Positions 55,377-64,000 of a stretch of DNA of 64,000 nt are shown piece after piece. Each line of letters begins with the position of its first letter. Positions within the stretch are counted from its first letter, which is position 1. The translations under genes and the position numbers were made by a program. Origin of the DNA: Paramagnetospirillum caucaseum (lineage in GTDB: Bacteria; Pseudomonadota; Alphaproteobacteria; Rhodospirillales; Magnetospirillaceae); the NCBI RefSeq assembly GCF_000342045.1, contig NZ_AONQ01000011.1:1-64000 (forward strand), given 5' to 3'. The notes beneath the pieces were generated by a model. The model saw only the letters and a list, made by a program, of their open reading frames with translations, made no database searches and had not been told where the DNA came from.

Positions 55377-57347
55377 ATGATGGGTGAGGGCCGAAAGGGC
55401 GCTCCGTCCGGTCATGCCATCGACATGACGATGATGCAGGGTGTGCTCGATCACCTCGATCAGGGCATCTCGGTGTTTTCCGCCGACCTGCGTCTGCTGC
55501 TGTGGAACCGGCAATTCACCGACCTGCACGATTTTCCGGAAGACTTTCTCCACCACGGCCTGGGCTTTGCCGACATCATCCGCTTCAACGCCCGGCGCGG
55601 CGAGTACGGCGCGTGCGACGTCGAAGCCACGGTCGACCGCCGGGTGGCCTCGGCGCTGGAATTCAGGTCCCATCGCCTGGAGCGCACCCGCCCCAACGGC
55701 ACCGTCCTGGAAATCATCGGCAATCCGCTGCCCGGCGGCGGCTTCGTCGCCACCTACAGCGACGTCACCGTCAACCGCCAGGTGGCCGAGAACCTGCGTG
55801 ATTCCAACGACCGTCTCGACCAGATGGTCGAACGCCGCACCCAGGCCCTGCGCGAAAGCGAGGAGCGCCACCGCGCCTACGGCGAATTCCTCGAAGCCAC
55901 CGTCCAGCACATGCCCCAAGGCGTCTGCCTGTTCGACAACAACCTCGACCTGGTGGTGGCCAACCGGATCTTCTTCGAGCTGACCCAGATTCCCGGCAGC
56001 TTCAACATCAAGGGCATCAACTTCCACGAATTCATGCTCTACAACGCCCAGCGCGGCGAATACGGTCCCGGCGACCCCGCCGAACTGGCCCGGCAGCGGG
56101 TCGAGATGGCCCGCAAGATGGAGTCGCACGCCTTCGACCGCACCCGGCCTGACGGCACGGTGATCGAGGTGCGCGGCAACCCTATCCCCGGGCGCGGCTT
56201 CATCAGCACCTTCACCGACATCACGGCGCGGGCCAAGGCCGAGGAATCGCTGCGCGAGGCGGCGACCATGGCGCGGGCCATGCTGGACGCCCCGGGGTTG
56301 CTGGTGCTGCTGATCAGCCTGGACGGCACCATCGTCGACCTCAACGAGGAGGCGGCGCGCGGCCTGGGGGCCTGCAAGGACCAGATGATCGGCTCCAACA
56401 TCTTCTCCACCATGCCGCCCCAGGTGGCCGAACGCCGTTTCGCCCACGCCCAGCAGGCGGTGTTCGAGGGCCACGCCGTCTATTTCGAGGACGAGCGCGA
56501 CGGCCGCTGGTTCGAGACCACCATGACCCCCTATCCCGTCGACCAGGAGGGCATTCCCCGGGTGATGGTCATCGCCCACGACGTCACCCATCGCCACCAC
56601 GCGGAACAGCGGCTGCGCGAGGCCACCGCCCTGGCCCAGGCGGCCAACCGGACCAAGACCGACTTCCTGGCCGCCATGAGCCACGAGTTGCGCACCCCGC
56701 TCAACGCCATCCTGGGCTTCTCGGAAATCATCTCGCGCGAGATGTTCGGGCCGGTGGGCGAGCGCTACCGCGTCTACGGCCAGGACATCCACTCGGCCGG
56801 GCAGCACCTGCTGGCCATGATCAACGACATCCTCGACATCTCGCGCATCGAGATCGGCGCCTTCACCCTGTGCATCGAGCAGGTCTGCCCGCACGACATG
56901 GCGGATTCCTGCCTGCGTCTGGTCACCACCCGCGCCGAGGCCGGTGGCATCCGGCTGGCCGACGAGGTGGCCGCCTCGCTGCCCGACCTGATGATCGATT
57001 CCCGGCGGACCAAGCAGATCCTCATCAACCTGCTGGGCAACGCCGTCAAGTTCACCCCGCCGGGCGGCAGCGTCACCCTGCGGGGCGAACGGCAGCCATC
57101 GGGCGGCATCGCCTTCCACGTGGCCGATACCGGCATCGGCATGAGCGAGGCGGACATCGCCATCGCCCTGTCGCCGTTCGGTCAGGTGGACACCGGGCTG
57201 GACCGCCGCTTCGAGGGCGCCGGGCTGGGCCTGCCGCTGGCCAAGTCCCTGGCCGAACTGCACGGCGGCCGCCTGGACATCCGCTCGGTCCCCGGCAAGG
57301 GCACCACGGTCAGCGTCTATTTTCCCGCGTCGTGCACCGTCCCTTGA
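55377..57347 (+). CDS. Multi-PAS sensor histidine kinase
   Basis: This is a 656-residue soluble kinase. Two tandem PAS-7 domains share the repeated motif ([12 protein letters not shown] and [12 protein letters not shown]); a coiled coil (~140-170) separates them, and a third PAS (~290-410) follows. HisKA has [20 protein letters not shown] (phospho-His). HATPase has [21 protein letters not shown] and [17 protein letters not shown] seven bases upstream supports ATG 55377. No response regulator is adjacent. Its 3' end overlaps the convergent YgiQ gene by 38 bp. Confidence 0.9.
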   Translation: MMGEGRKGAPSGHAIDMTMMQGVLDHLDQGISVFSADLRLLLWNRQFTDLHDFPEDFLHHGLGFADIIRFNARRGEYGACDVEATVDRRVASALEFRSHRLERTRPNGTVLEIIGNPLPGGGFVATYSDVTVNRQVAENLRDSNDRLDQMVERRTQALRESEERHRAYGEFLEATVQHMPQGVCLFDNNLDLVVANRIFFELTQIPGSFNIKGINFHEFMLYNAQRGEYGPGDPAELARQRVEMARKMESHAFDRTRPDGTVIEVRGNPIPGRGFISTFTDITARAKAEESLREAATMARAMLDAPGLLVLLISLDGTIVDLNEEAARGLGACKDQMIGSNIFSTMPPQVAERRFAHAQQAVFEGHAVYFEDERDGRWFETTMTPYPVDQEGIPRVMVIAHDVTHRHHAEQRLREATALAQAANRTKTDFLAAMSHELRTPLNAILGFSEIISREMFGPVGERYRVYGQDIHSAGQHLLAMINDILDISRIEIGAFTLCIEQVCPHDMADSCLRLVTTRAEAGGIRLADEVAASLPDLMIDSRRTKQILINLLGNAVKFTPPGGSVTLRGERQPSGGIAFHVADTGIGMSEADIAIALSPFGQVDTGLDRRFEGAGLGLPLAKSLAELHGGRLDIRSVPGKGTTVSVYFPASCTVP

Positions 57348-59277
57348 GATCGTTGCTCCTCGCCGGGCGCGGCCCCCCCGCCGTCTGGCCGCCGCGCGGC
57401 ACCAGCTGGTGCTGGCCTGGCCCGATCAGGTCGGCGCGGCCCATCTTCTGCAATGCCTCGCGCAGCATCGGCCAGTTCTCGGGATCGTGCCAGCGCAGGA
57501 AGGCCTTGTGCAGGCGCCGCTGGCGCAGCCCCTTGGCCGAGAACACCTCCTCGCCCGCCCGGCGCACCGGCCGAATGGGATCGCGGCCGCTGTGGTACAT
57601 GGCGGTGGCCAGCGACATGGGGGTGGGCAGGAAGGTCTGCACCTGATCCAGCCGGAATCCGTTCTTCTTCAGCCACAGGGCGAGGTTCAGCATGTCCCGG
57701 TCGGTGGTGCCGGGATGGGCGGCGATGAAATAGGGAATGAGGTAGAGCTTCTTGCCCGCCTTGGCCGCCGCTGCCTCGAACATCTCCTTGAAACGCTCGT
57801 AAGAGCCGATGCCCGGTTTCATCATCCGGGAAAGCGGCCCGTCCTCGGTATGCTCGGGGGCGATCTTGAGATAGCCGCCCACATGGTGGCGGACCAGTTC
57901 GTCCACATAGGCCGGACTGGTCACCGCCAGATCGTAGCGCACGCCCGAGCCGATGCTGACCCGCTTAACGCCCTTGACGCCGCGCGCCGCGCGGTAGAGG
58001 CGGATCAGCGGATCATGGTCGGTGCCGAGCGTCTTGCAGATATCGGGATAGACGCAGGACAGCCGGCGACAGACCTTCTGCACCTCGGGCTCGCGGCAGC
58101 CCAGCCGCCACATGTTGGCGGTGGGTCCGCCCAAATCGGAGATGGTGCCGGTGAACCCCTTGGTCTTGTCCCTGATCTCCTCGATCTCGCGCACGATGGA
58201 GTCGGCCGAGCGGCTCTGGATGATACGGCCCTCGTGCTCGGTGATGGAGCAGAAGGAGCAGCCGCCGAAACAGCCGCGCACGATGTTGATGGAAAAGCGG
58301 ATCATCTCCCAGGCCGGTATCCTGGCCTCGCCATAGGAGGGATGCGGCCCCCGGGCGTAGGGCAAGCCGTAGATTCCGTCCAGTTCGGGGGTGGAGAGCG
58401 GCACCGGCGGCTCGGCCACCCAGACCTCCTTGTCGCCGTGGCGCTGGACCAGCGGCCTGGCGTTCAAGGGGTTGCTTTCCTGGTGCAGGACGCGGGACGC
58501 CTGGGCGTAGAGCACCTGATCGTCGCGCACCTGCTCGAAGGACGGCAGGCGCACCACCACCTTGTCCCCCTTGACGGCGGGCTGGGCGGCGTCGAGGTCG
58601 GAGGAATCCACCACCCGCCAGCCGTCGGGCACCGCATCACGCACGAACACCGAGCCCCTTATGTCGTGCATAGTTCTGGGCGCCTCGCCCGCCGCCGTCC
58701 GCCGGGCGATGTCGACGATGGCCCGCTCGGCGTTGCCGAACACCAGCAGGTCGGCCTTGGCGTCCATCAGCACCGAGCGGCGCAGCTTTTCCGACCAGAT
58801 GTCGAAATGGGCGATGCGGCGCAAGGACGCCTCGATGCCGCCGATCACCACCGGGACGTCCCTGAACGCCTCGCGGCAGCGCTGGGCGTAGACGATGACG
58901 GCACGGTCGGGCCGCCCGCCCCCCTCGCCGCCCGGCGTGTAGCTGTCGTCGCTGCGCAGCCGCCGGTCCGAGGTGTAGCGGTTGACCATGGAATCCATGT
59001 TGCCCGCCGTCACCCCGAAGAACAGGCGGGGGCGGCCCAGGGCGCGGAAGGGCTCGGGACCGCTCCAGTCGGGCTGGGCGATGATCCCCACCTTAAAGCC
59101 CTGGGATTCCAGCAGGCGGCCGACGATGGCCATGCCGAAGCTGGGATGGTCCACATAGGCGTCGCCGGTGACCAGCACCACGTCGCATTGGTTCCAGCCC
59201 AGCGCCTCCATCTCGGCCCGGCTCATGGGCAGGAAGGGTGCCGCCGGACGGCGGGGAAAGGACAGGGAAGCGGTCAT
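57310..59277 (-). CDS. YgiQ-family radical SAM protein
   Basis: The product is 655 residues. The radical SAM cluster motif is CFGGCSFC, preceded by NIVRGCFGG, with the N-terminal domain ([16 protein letters not shown]) and the [26 protein letters not shown] and [15 protein letters not shown] blocks of YgiQ. The substrate is not known. The tail is basic ([16 protein letters not shown]) and overlaps the kinase gene. It is divergent from hpnN with 158 bp between. Confidence 0.88.
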   Translation of the reverse strand: MTASLSFPRRPAAPFLPMSRAEMEALGWNQCDVVLVTGDAYVDHPSFGMAIVGRLLESQGFKVGIIAQPDWSGPEPFRALGRPRLFFGVTAGNMDSMVNRYTSDRRLRSDDSYTPGGEGGGRPDRAVIVYAQRCREAFRDVPVVIGGIEASLRRIAHFDIWSEKLRRSVLMDAKADLLVFGNAERAIVDIARRTAAGEAPRTMHDIRGSVFVRDAVPDGWRVVDSSDLDAAQPAVKGDKVVVRLPSFEQVRDDQVLYAQASRVLHQESNPLNARPLVQRHGDKEVWVAEPPVPLSTPELDGIYGLPYARGPHPSYGEARIPAWEMIRFSINIVRGCFGGCSFCSITEHEGRIIQSRSADSIVREIEEIRDKTKGFTGTISDLGGPTANMWRLGCREPEVQKVCRRLSCVYPDICKTLGTDHDPLIRLYRAARGVKGVKRVSIGSGVRYDLAVTSPAYVDELVRHHVGGYLKIAPEHTEDGPLSRMMKPGIGSYERFKEMFEAAAAKAGKKLYLIPYFIAAHPGTTDRDMLNLALWLKKNGFRLDQVQTFLPTPMSLATAMYHSGRDPIRPVRRAGEEVFSAKGLRQRRLHKAFLRWHDPENWPMLREALQKMGRADLIGPGQHQLVPRGGQTAGGPRPARSNDLKGRCTTRENRR

Positions 59278-59435
59278 GGTCGGTCCTGGGGGTTGTCGCC
59301 CCCTTCTCTTCCTCCCCTTTGCCGCCCGGATGCAACATCTGATTTCCTGGGATGCAGCGATGTTGCTTGCCCTGGCGGCCCGCTGCGGGCAAATTCCCGG
59401 CTTTGCCTCCAGCAGTGTCGGGAAGCCGGAAAACC

Positions 59436-62012
59436 ATGGGACGAGAGTTGGCGGTGCGACTGGTTGATTGGTGCTGGCGCCACGCCCTGGCGGTGGTGGT
59501 CGCCTCGCTGGCCGTCACCGCGGCCCTGGGCTGGTATGCCGCCGCCCACCTGTCGCTCGACACCGACGAAAGCAAGCTGATCTCGTCCGATCTGCCGTTC
59601 CGCAAGGTGGAAAAGACCATCGACCAGGCCTTTGCCCACGCCACCGACCGGCTGGCGGTGGTCATCGACGGCCCCACCGCCGAACTGGCCGAGGATGCGG
59701 TGGAACGCCTCGCCCGCGCCCTGCCCGCCGCCCACAAGGGAATCGTCCACGGCGCCGCCCGCCCCGCCGAGGAAATGTATTTCCGCAAGAACGGCCTGCT
59801 GTTCCTCTCCCCCGCCGAACTGGAGCAGATCGTCGAGCGTCTGGTCCAGGCCCAGCCGCTGCTGGGCTCCATCGCCAAGGACCCCTCGTTGCGCGGCCTG
59901 CTGGCCTCGGTGGACCTGGTGCTGCAGGGCATCAGCCACGGCCAGGCGGCGCCCAAGGATATCGAGCCGCTGCTGGCTCAACTGGACAAGCCCGCCGCCG
60001 CCATCGCCGCCGGCCGGACGCCCGAGCCGGTGGACTGGCAGGGATTGATGTCGGGCGGCCCGGCCAAGGACGCGCCGCGCCGCTTCCTGATGGTGCACGG
60101 CCCCCTCGATTACGGCGCGCTGGAACCCGCCGCCGATCTGATCGGCGCGGTGCACGCCACCGCCCGCGACCTGGGGCTGGTGCCGGAGAAGGGCTATCGC
60201 GTGCGGATCACCGGCAGCCTCGCCCTGGCCGACGCCAACTTCGCCACGGTGGCCGAGGGCGTGGAAATCTCGGCCCCCCTGTCGTTCCTGGCGGTGGTGG
60301 CGCTGCTGTTCTGGGGCGTGCGCTCGGCCCGGGTGGTGGCGGCCATCATCATCAGTCTGATCGTCGGCCTGGTGGGGACGGCGGCCTTCGCCACCGCGGC
60401 GGTGGGCAGCCTCAACCCCATCTCGGTGGCCTTCGCGGTGATGTTCGTCGGCATCGCCGTGGATTTCGGCATCCAGTTCGTCACCGCCTATCGCAACGAA
60501 CGCTTTCTCAAGGACGACCCGCGGGCCGCCCTGCGCGGCGCGGCCGCCTCCATGGCGGCGCCGCTGACCCTGGCCGCGATCGCCACCGCCGTCGGCTTCC
60601 TGTCCTTCATGCCCACCGACTATACCGGCGTGTCGCAGCTGGGGCTGATCGCCGGCTGCGGCATGATCATCGCCCTGGTCATCGACTTCACCCTGCTGCC
60701 GGCCCTGCTGGCCCTGCTCAGGCCGCTGCCGGAAAAGGAGCCGGTGGGCCTCAGGCTCCAGGGCGCCGACGCCGCGCTCCGCCGCCACGCCAGGCCCATC
60801 GTGCTGGCGGGATGCGCGGTGGGGCTGGCCGGCGCCGCCCTGCTGCCGCTGATGCCGCTGGACTTCGATCCGCTGCATCTGCAGGACCCCAAGGCCGAGG
60901 CGGTCGCCACCTTCATGGATCTGGCCAAAGAGCCGGACAACGGCGTCTACCACCTGGCGACCCTGGCCCCGTCGGTGGAAGCGGCCCGCGCCCTGGCCGA
61001 CAAGCTGTCCGATCTGCCCGAGGTGCACCGGGCCATGACGGTCACCACCTTCATTCCCGAGGGACAGGACGAAAAGCTGGCCATGATCGGTGACGTCGCC
61101 ATGGTCCTGGGGCCGACCCTCAACCCGGCCAGGGTGCTGCCCGCCCCGTCGCCCGACGAACTGGTGGCCGCCATCGGCAAGCTGGCCGGGCAGTTGGAGG
61201 CCATCGCCCCCGACCACCCACCGTCGCGGGTCCTGGCCGGGCATCTGAAGGCCATCGCCGCCAAGGGCCCCCGGGCCGCCGCCGAATACCAGAATGCCGC
61301 CGCCGCCGGCCTGCCCGCCCTGCTGTCGGGCCTCAGGCGGTCGCTGGAGGCCGAGGCGGTCAGCCTCGACACCCTGCCCGCCGAGATGAAGCGCGAGTGG
61401 ATCGCCACCGACGGCCACCGCACCCGGGTCCAGATTCTGCCCAAGTTCGACGTCCAGGACGAGGAGCAGCGCCGCCGCTTCATCGCCGCCGTTTCGGCGG
61501 TGGCGCCCGAAATCGCCGGCGCCCCCATCTCCATGGAGGAAGCGGGACGGGTGGTGATCCGGGCCTTCGCCATCGCCGGCCTGGGCGCCCTGGCCGCCAT
61601 CGGCCTGCTGCTGTGGCTGATGGTCCGCCGGGTGCTGGATTCGGTGCTGGTCCTGGCGCCGCTGGTGCTGGGCGCCCTGGCCACGGTGATCGGCGCCCGG
61701 CTGGCCGGCATTCCGCTCAATTTCGCCAACGTCATCGCCCTGCCGCTGCTGCTGGGCATCGGCGTGGCCTTCAACATCTATTTCGTGGTCAACTGGCGCA
61801 ACGGCGTCACCGACCACCTGTCGTCGCCCACCACGCGGGCGGTGCTGTTCTCGGCGCTGACCACCGGCTCGGCCTTCGGCAGCCTGGCGGTGTCGCCCCA
61901 CCTGGGCACCGCCTCCATGGGCATGCTGCTGTTCCTGTCGCTGAGCATCACGGTGGCGTCCACCTTCGTGGTGCTGCCCGCCATCTTCCACCTGATCGGC
62001 AAGCCGAAATGA
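59436..62012 (+). CDS. hpnN: HpnN, RND/MMPL-type hopanoid transporter
   Basis: This is an 858-residue membrane protein with the RND layout: helix 1 (~20-40), a ~200-residue periplasmic loop ([19 protein letters not shown]), helices 2-6 (with [20 protein letters not shown]), and the second half with another loop and helices 8-12. It matches HpnN, which moves hopanoids to the outer membrane, and the next genes are hpnK and hpnL. ATG 59436 gives the correct N-terminus; ATG 59352 is an unlikely extension. It ends in ATGA overlapping hpnK. Confidence 0.88.
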   Translation: MGRELAVRLVDWCWRHALAVVVASLAVTAALGWYAAAHLSLDTDESKLISSDLPFRKVEKTIDQAFAHATDRLAVVIDGPTAELAEDAVERLARALPAAHKGIVHGAARPAEEMYFRKNGLLFLSPAELEQIVERLVQAQPLLGSIAKDPSLRGLLASVDLVLQGISHGQAAPKDIEPLLAQLDKPAAAIAAGRTPEPVDWQGLMSGGPAKDAPRRFLMVHGPLDYGALEPAADLIGAVHATARDLGLVPEKGYRVRITGSLALADANFATVAEGVEISAPLSFLAVVALLFWGVRSARVVAAIIISLIVGLVGTAAFATAAVGSLNPISVAFAVMFVGIAVDFGIQFVTAYRNERFLKDDPRAALRGAAASMAAPLTLAAIATAVGFLSFMPTDYTGVSQLGLIAGCGMIIALVIDFTLLPALLALLRPLPEKEPVGLRLQGADAALRRHARPIVLAGCAVGLAGAALLPLMPLDFDPLHLQDPKAEAVATFMDLAKEPDNGVYHLATLAPSVEAARALADKLSDLPEVHRAMTVTTFIPEGQDEKLAMIGDVAMVLGPTLNPARVLPAPSPDELVAAIGKLAGQLEAIAPDHPPSRVLAGHLKAIAAKGPRAAAEYQNAAAAGLPALLSGLRRSLEAEAVSLDTLPAEMKREWIATDGHRTRVQILPKFDVQDEEQRRRFIAAVSAVAPEIAGAPISMEEAGRVVIRAFAIAGLGALAAIGLLLWLMVRRVLDSVLVLAPLVLGALATVIGARLAGIPLNFANVIALPLLLGIGVAFNIYFVVNWRNGVTDHLSSPTTRAVLFSALTTGSAFGSLAVSPHLGTASMGMLLFLSLSITVASTFVVLPAIFHLIGKPK

Positions 62013-62890
62013 AGCGCCGGCCCCCCATGAAACGTCTGATCGTCACCGCCGACGATTTCGGCCGTTCGCTCCAGGTCAACCGGGCGGTGGAGGACGGCCA
62101 CGTCAACGGCATCCTCACCGCCGCCAGCCTGATGGTCACCGAGGGCGCGGTGGAGGACGCGGTGGAGCGCGCCCGCCGCCTGCCCCATCTGGGTGTCGGT
62201 CTGCACGTCACCCTGGTGGACGGCATCCCCGCCCTGCCGCCATCCGAAATTCCCGATCTGGTCGACGGAGGGGGGCTGTTCACCCTGGACCTGGTGCGAC
62301 TCGGCGCCCGCATCTTCCTGTCCAAGGCCGCCCAGCGGCAGGCCGCCGCCGAGATGCGGGCCCAGTTCGAGCTGTTCAAGGCCACCGGCCTGCCCCTCGC
62401 CCATGTGGACTTCCACCACCATTACCACCAGCACCCGACGGTGTTCGATCTGGTGCTCGATCTGGCGGTGGAATACGGCGCGCCGGGCATCCGCATCCCG
62501 TGGGAGCCGCCGCTGCTGTCCCACCGGGCGCGCGGCGACCGGCTGGGCACAAGGCTGTTCAACGGAATCTTCCACTGGCGGCGCAACCGCGCCATGGCCG
62601 CCAAGGCCCGGGGACGGGGGCTGGTGGTCAACGAGCGGGCCTTCGGCCTCAACGATTCCGGGCGGATGGACGCCGCCAAGGTGCATTCGTTCCTGGGCGT
62701 GCTGCCCGACGGGTTGTCGGAAATCTACTGCCACCCCGCCACGGAGCATTGGGCGGCGCCCCGCCCCATGCCGCCCCATTACCGCATCGACGAGGAGTAC
62801 AAGGCGCTGATCGCCCCCGAGAACCGCCGCAAGGTCGCCGAACTGGGCATCCATCTCACCACCTTCGCCGCCGAGGCGGCCCGGTCATGA
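62009..62890 (+). CDS. hpnK: HpnK, hopanoid-associated YdjC-like deacetylase
   Basis: The product is 293 residues. The YdjC fold motifs are LIVTADDFGRS (metal Asp), GVGLHVTLVDG and HVDFHHHYHQHP, with EIYCHPATEHW near the end. HpnK acts on sugar-bearing hopanoids (N-acetylglucosaminyl group) before further change. ATG 62009 overlaps the hpnN stop; ATG 62027 six codons later is also possible. It overlaps hpnL by ATGA. Confidence 0.88.
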   Translation: MKRRPPMKRLIVTADDFGRSLQVNRAVEDGHVNGILTAASLMVTEGAVEDAVERARRLPHLGVGLHVTLVDGIPALPPSEIPDLVDGGGLFTLDLVRLGARIFLSKAAQRQAAAEMRAQFELFKATGLPLAHVDFHHHYHQHPTVFDLVLDLAVEYGAPGIRIPWEPPLLSHRARGDRLGTRLFNGIFHWRRNRAMAAKARGRGLVVNERAFGLNDSGRMDAAKVHSFLGVLPDGLSEIYCHPATEHWAAPRPMPPHYRIDEEYKALIAPENRRKVAELGIHLTTFAAEAARS

Positions 62891-63867
62891 AGGCCAACCT
62901 GCTGCGCCTGGGGGTCATCGTCCTGATCGTCGCCGTGGCTTGGTTCATGCGCGACGGCTTCGGCGACGTGGGCGGCGCGCTGGACACCGCCGGCTGGAGC
63001 GGCGTGGTGCTGATGGCGGTCACCCACGTCCTGCCGGTGGCGCTGTGCGGCATCGCCTGGGGCCTGCTGCAGGACGAGGTGCCGACGCTGAAATTCTCGG
63101 TAGCCCGCTGGATCAAGGACGGGGTGGGCGAACTGGCCGGCATCCTGCCCCTGTCGGGCGAGATGGCCGCCATCCGCCTGATGAACCGCTACGGCTTCCG
63201 CGTCGCCGACGCCACCGCCGTGGTCATGGTCGACGTCACCGCCGAGGCCATCGCCCAGTTCTTCTTCAGCCTGCTGGGCGTCGCCCTGTGGGTGCACCTC
63301 TATCCCGACGCCGAGATCACCCGCTGGGCGCTGATCGCGCTGGGCATCAGCGTTCCCGGCCTGGCCATCTTCGTGGCGCTGCAGCGTTCGGTGGTGATGC
63401 GTTTCCTGGAAACCCTGCCGGCCAGGATCATGCCCCACGCCTGGGACGCCCCCGACGCAGATTCCGGGGTGCACGCCGCCGTCCTCGCCCTTTACGCCGA
63501 CCACCGCCGCTTCGCCCGCTCGGTGTTCTGGCACGTCCTGGCCTGGGCGGCGGGCGCCATCGAGGCCTGGGTGGCGCTGTACCTGCTGGGCTATCCCCTG
63601 GGGCTGGCCGAGGTGCTGGCGCTGGAAAGCATCATCTACGCCATCCGCTCGGTGGCCTTCGTGGTGCCTGGCGCCATCGGCCTGCAGGAAGGCGGCTACA
63701 TGCTGGTGGGCGCCGTGCTCGGCCTGCCCACCGAGATCGCCCTGGCGGTGTCGCTCCTGAAGCGCGGCCGCGAATTGCTGATGGGCCTGCCCGCCCTGTT
63801 CGCCTGGCACTATATCGAGCATTCCACCGCCAAGGCGAAGGTCCCGGCCGAGAAGACCGAGACCTGA
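62887..63867 (+). CDS. hpnL: HpnL, hopanoid-associated membrane protein
   Basis: This 326-residue protein has about eight membrane helices and a fold related to lysylphosphatidylglycerol synthase transmembrane domains. Blocks include GVGELAGILPLSGEMAAIRLM, FVVPGAIGLQEGGYMLVGAV and ALAVSLLKRGRELLMGLPAL. It starts in overlap with hpnK (ATGA). The three genes form one unit, though hpnM and the squalene-hopene cyclase are outside the window. Confidence 0.85.
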   Translation: MKANLLRLGVIVLIVAVAWFMRDGFGDVGGALDTAGWSGVVLMAVTHVLPVALCGIAWGLLQDEVPTLKFSVARWIKDGVGELAGILPLSGEMAAIRLMNRYGFRVADATAVVMVDVTAEAIAQFFFSLLGVALWVHLYPDAEITRWALIALGISVPGLAIFVALQRSVVMRFLETLPARIMPHAWDAPDADSGVHAAVLALYADHRRFARSVFWHVLAWAAGAIEAWVALYLLGYPLGLAEVLALESIIYAIRSVAFVVPGAIGLQEGGYMLVGAVLGLPTEIALAVSLLKRGRELLMGLPALFAWHYIEHSTAKAKVPAEKTET

Positions 63868-63881
63868 TATCGTGCCAATGT

Positions 63882-63936
63882 GGGCGAGACGCCCGCGCTC
63901 CGATCCATCTCCTGGAGCGCGGGCATCCTGCCCGCC
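63882..63936. repeat. Interspersed inverted repeat acting as bidirectional hairpin
   Basis: A perfect 11-bp stem (GCCCGCGCTCC 63891-63901 and GGAGCGCGGGC 63914-63924) with a 12-base loop is flanked by GGGCGAGAC and ATCCTGCCC. Such GGCGGGCAGGATGCCCGCGC-type units occur as dispersed repeats in several genomes. Here it lies between hpnL and a convergent receptor gene, where it may end transcription; there is no T-run. Confidence 0.6.
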
Positions 63937-64000
63937 TTAAGCGCTGCGGATTTCCCGGATGAAACCCGCCACCTCCTGGGCCAGCTGGTTGGAGGCGCCC
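63937..64000 (-). CDS. C-terminal end of a methyl-accepting chemotaxis protein (partial)
   Basis: The minus strand reads the last 20 residues before TAA: GASNQLAQEVAGFIREIRSA. This closely resembles the ends of the two receptors in the window ([13 protein letters not shown] and REVREFLANVRAA). The rest lies beyond the window. Confidence 0.75.
   Translation of the reverse strand, partial: GASNQLAQEVAGFIREIRSA

Overview
The window is a 64 kb, GC-rich, gene-dense stretch of a bacterial chromosome. The gene content suggests an alphaproteobacterium of the Rhodospirillales, closest in style to Magnetospirillum-type organisms. It carries methyl-accepting chemotaxis proteins, several c-di-GMP and PAS proteins, hopanoid genes (hpnN/K/L), a glycogen operon, MsrPQ, acuI and a complete nitrous oxide reductase region. 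This taxonomic call is inference from gene content. I saw no magnetosome genes, rRNA, tRNA, CRISPR array or prophage.

Layout. (1) 1-9040, plus strand: a tightly packed run of exported proteins. In order these are a trypsin/HtrA-like protease (cut by the window edge), a DUF4384-like protein, a lipoprotein with TPRs, an LPP20-type lipoprotein, a caspase-fold protein with an EF-hand loop, a small secreted protein, a second caspase-fold lipoprotein whose C-terminal 268 codons are a near-identical copy of the first, and two further exported proteins. No described system that I know of matches this set, so it is the best candidate here for something new. (2) 9009-16878: a histidine kinase with a REC-PAS-GGDEF-EAL response regulator, a GntR/FCD regulator, a TPR-glycosyltransferase-like protein and a TolC-family outer membrane protein. 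(3) 17016-27184, minus strand: glycogen metabolism (glgB, glgX, malQ, glgP), with a type II toxin-antitoxin pair between glgB and glgX. (4) 27419-36920: two chemotaxis receptors, MsrPQ methionine sulfoxide repair, a DUF898/M48 protease pair and acuI.

(5) 36910-52605: anaerobic respiration. nosZ encodes a Sec-exported (clade II type) N2O reductase. It is followed by nosC1, nosC2, nosB, nosD, nosG, nosH, nosF, nosL and nosY, and then, through overlapping genes, by ubiE/menG, menA and a BASS-family transporter. Divergent from nosZ are Sco and TlpA-like thiol proteins, followed by PCuAC, a DUF2946-type protein and a bacteriohemerythrin. Together these would supply copper to NosZ (Sco, PCuAC, NosL, NosDFY), electrons (NosGH, NosC1/C2) and the quinone from which the electrons come (MenA, MenG). 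Three FNR/NNR-like 14-bp dyads lie before nosZ, nosC1 and the DUF2946 gene.

(6) 52753-57347: a c-di-GMP block (cNMP-EAL, CZB-GGDEF, PAS-histidine kinase). (7) 57310-64000: a YgiQ-type radical SAM protein, hpnN-hpnK-hpnL, an interspersed inverted repeat and the C-terminal end of another chemotaxis receptor.

Two copies of a ~107-bp inverted-repeat element are present. One lies inside the signal-sequence coding region of the TPR lipoprotein, the other between the TolC gene and glgP.
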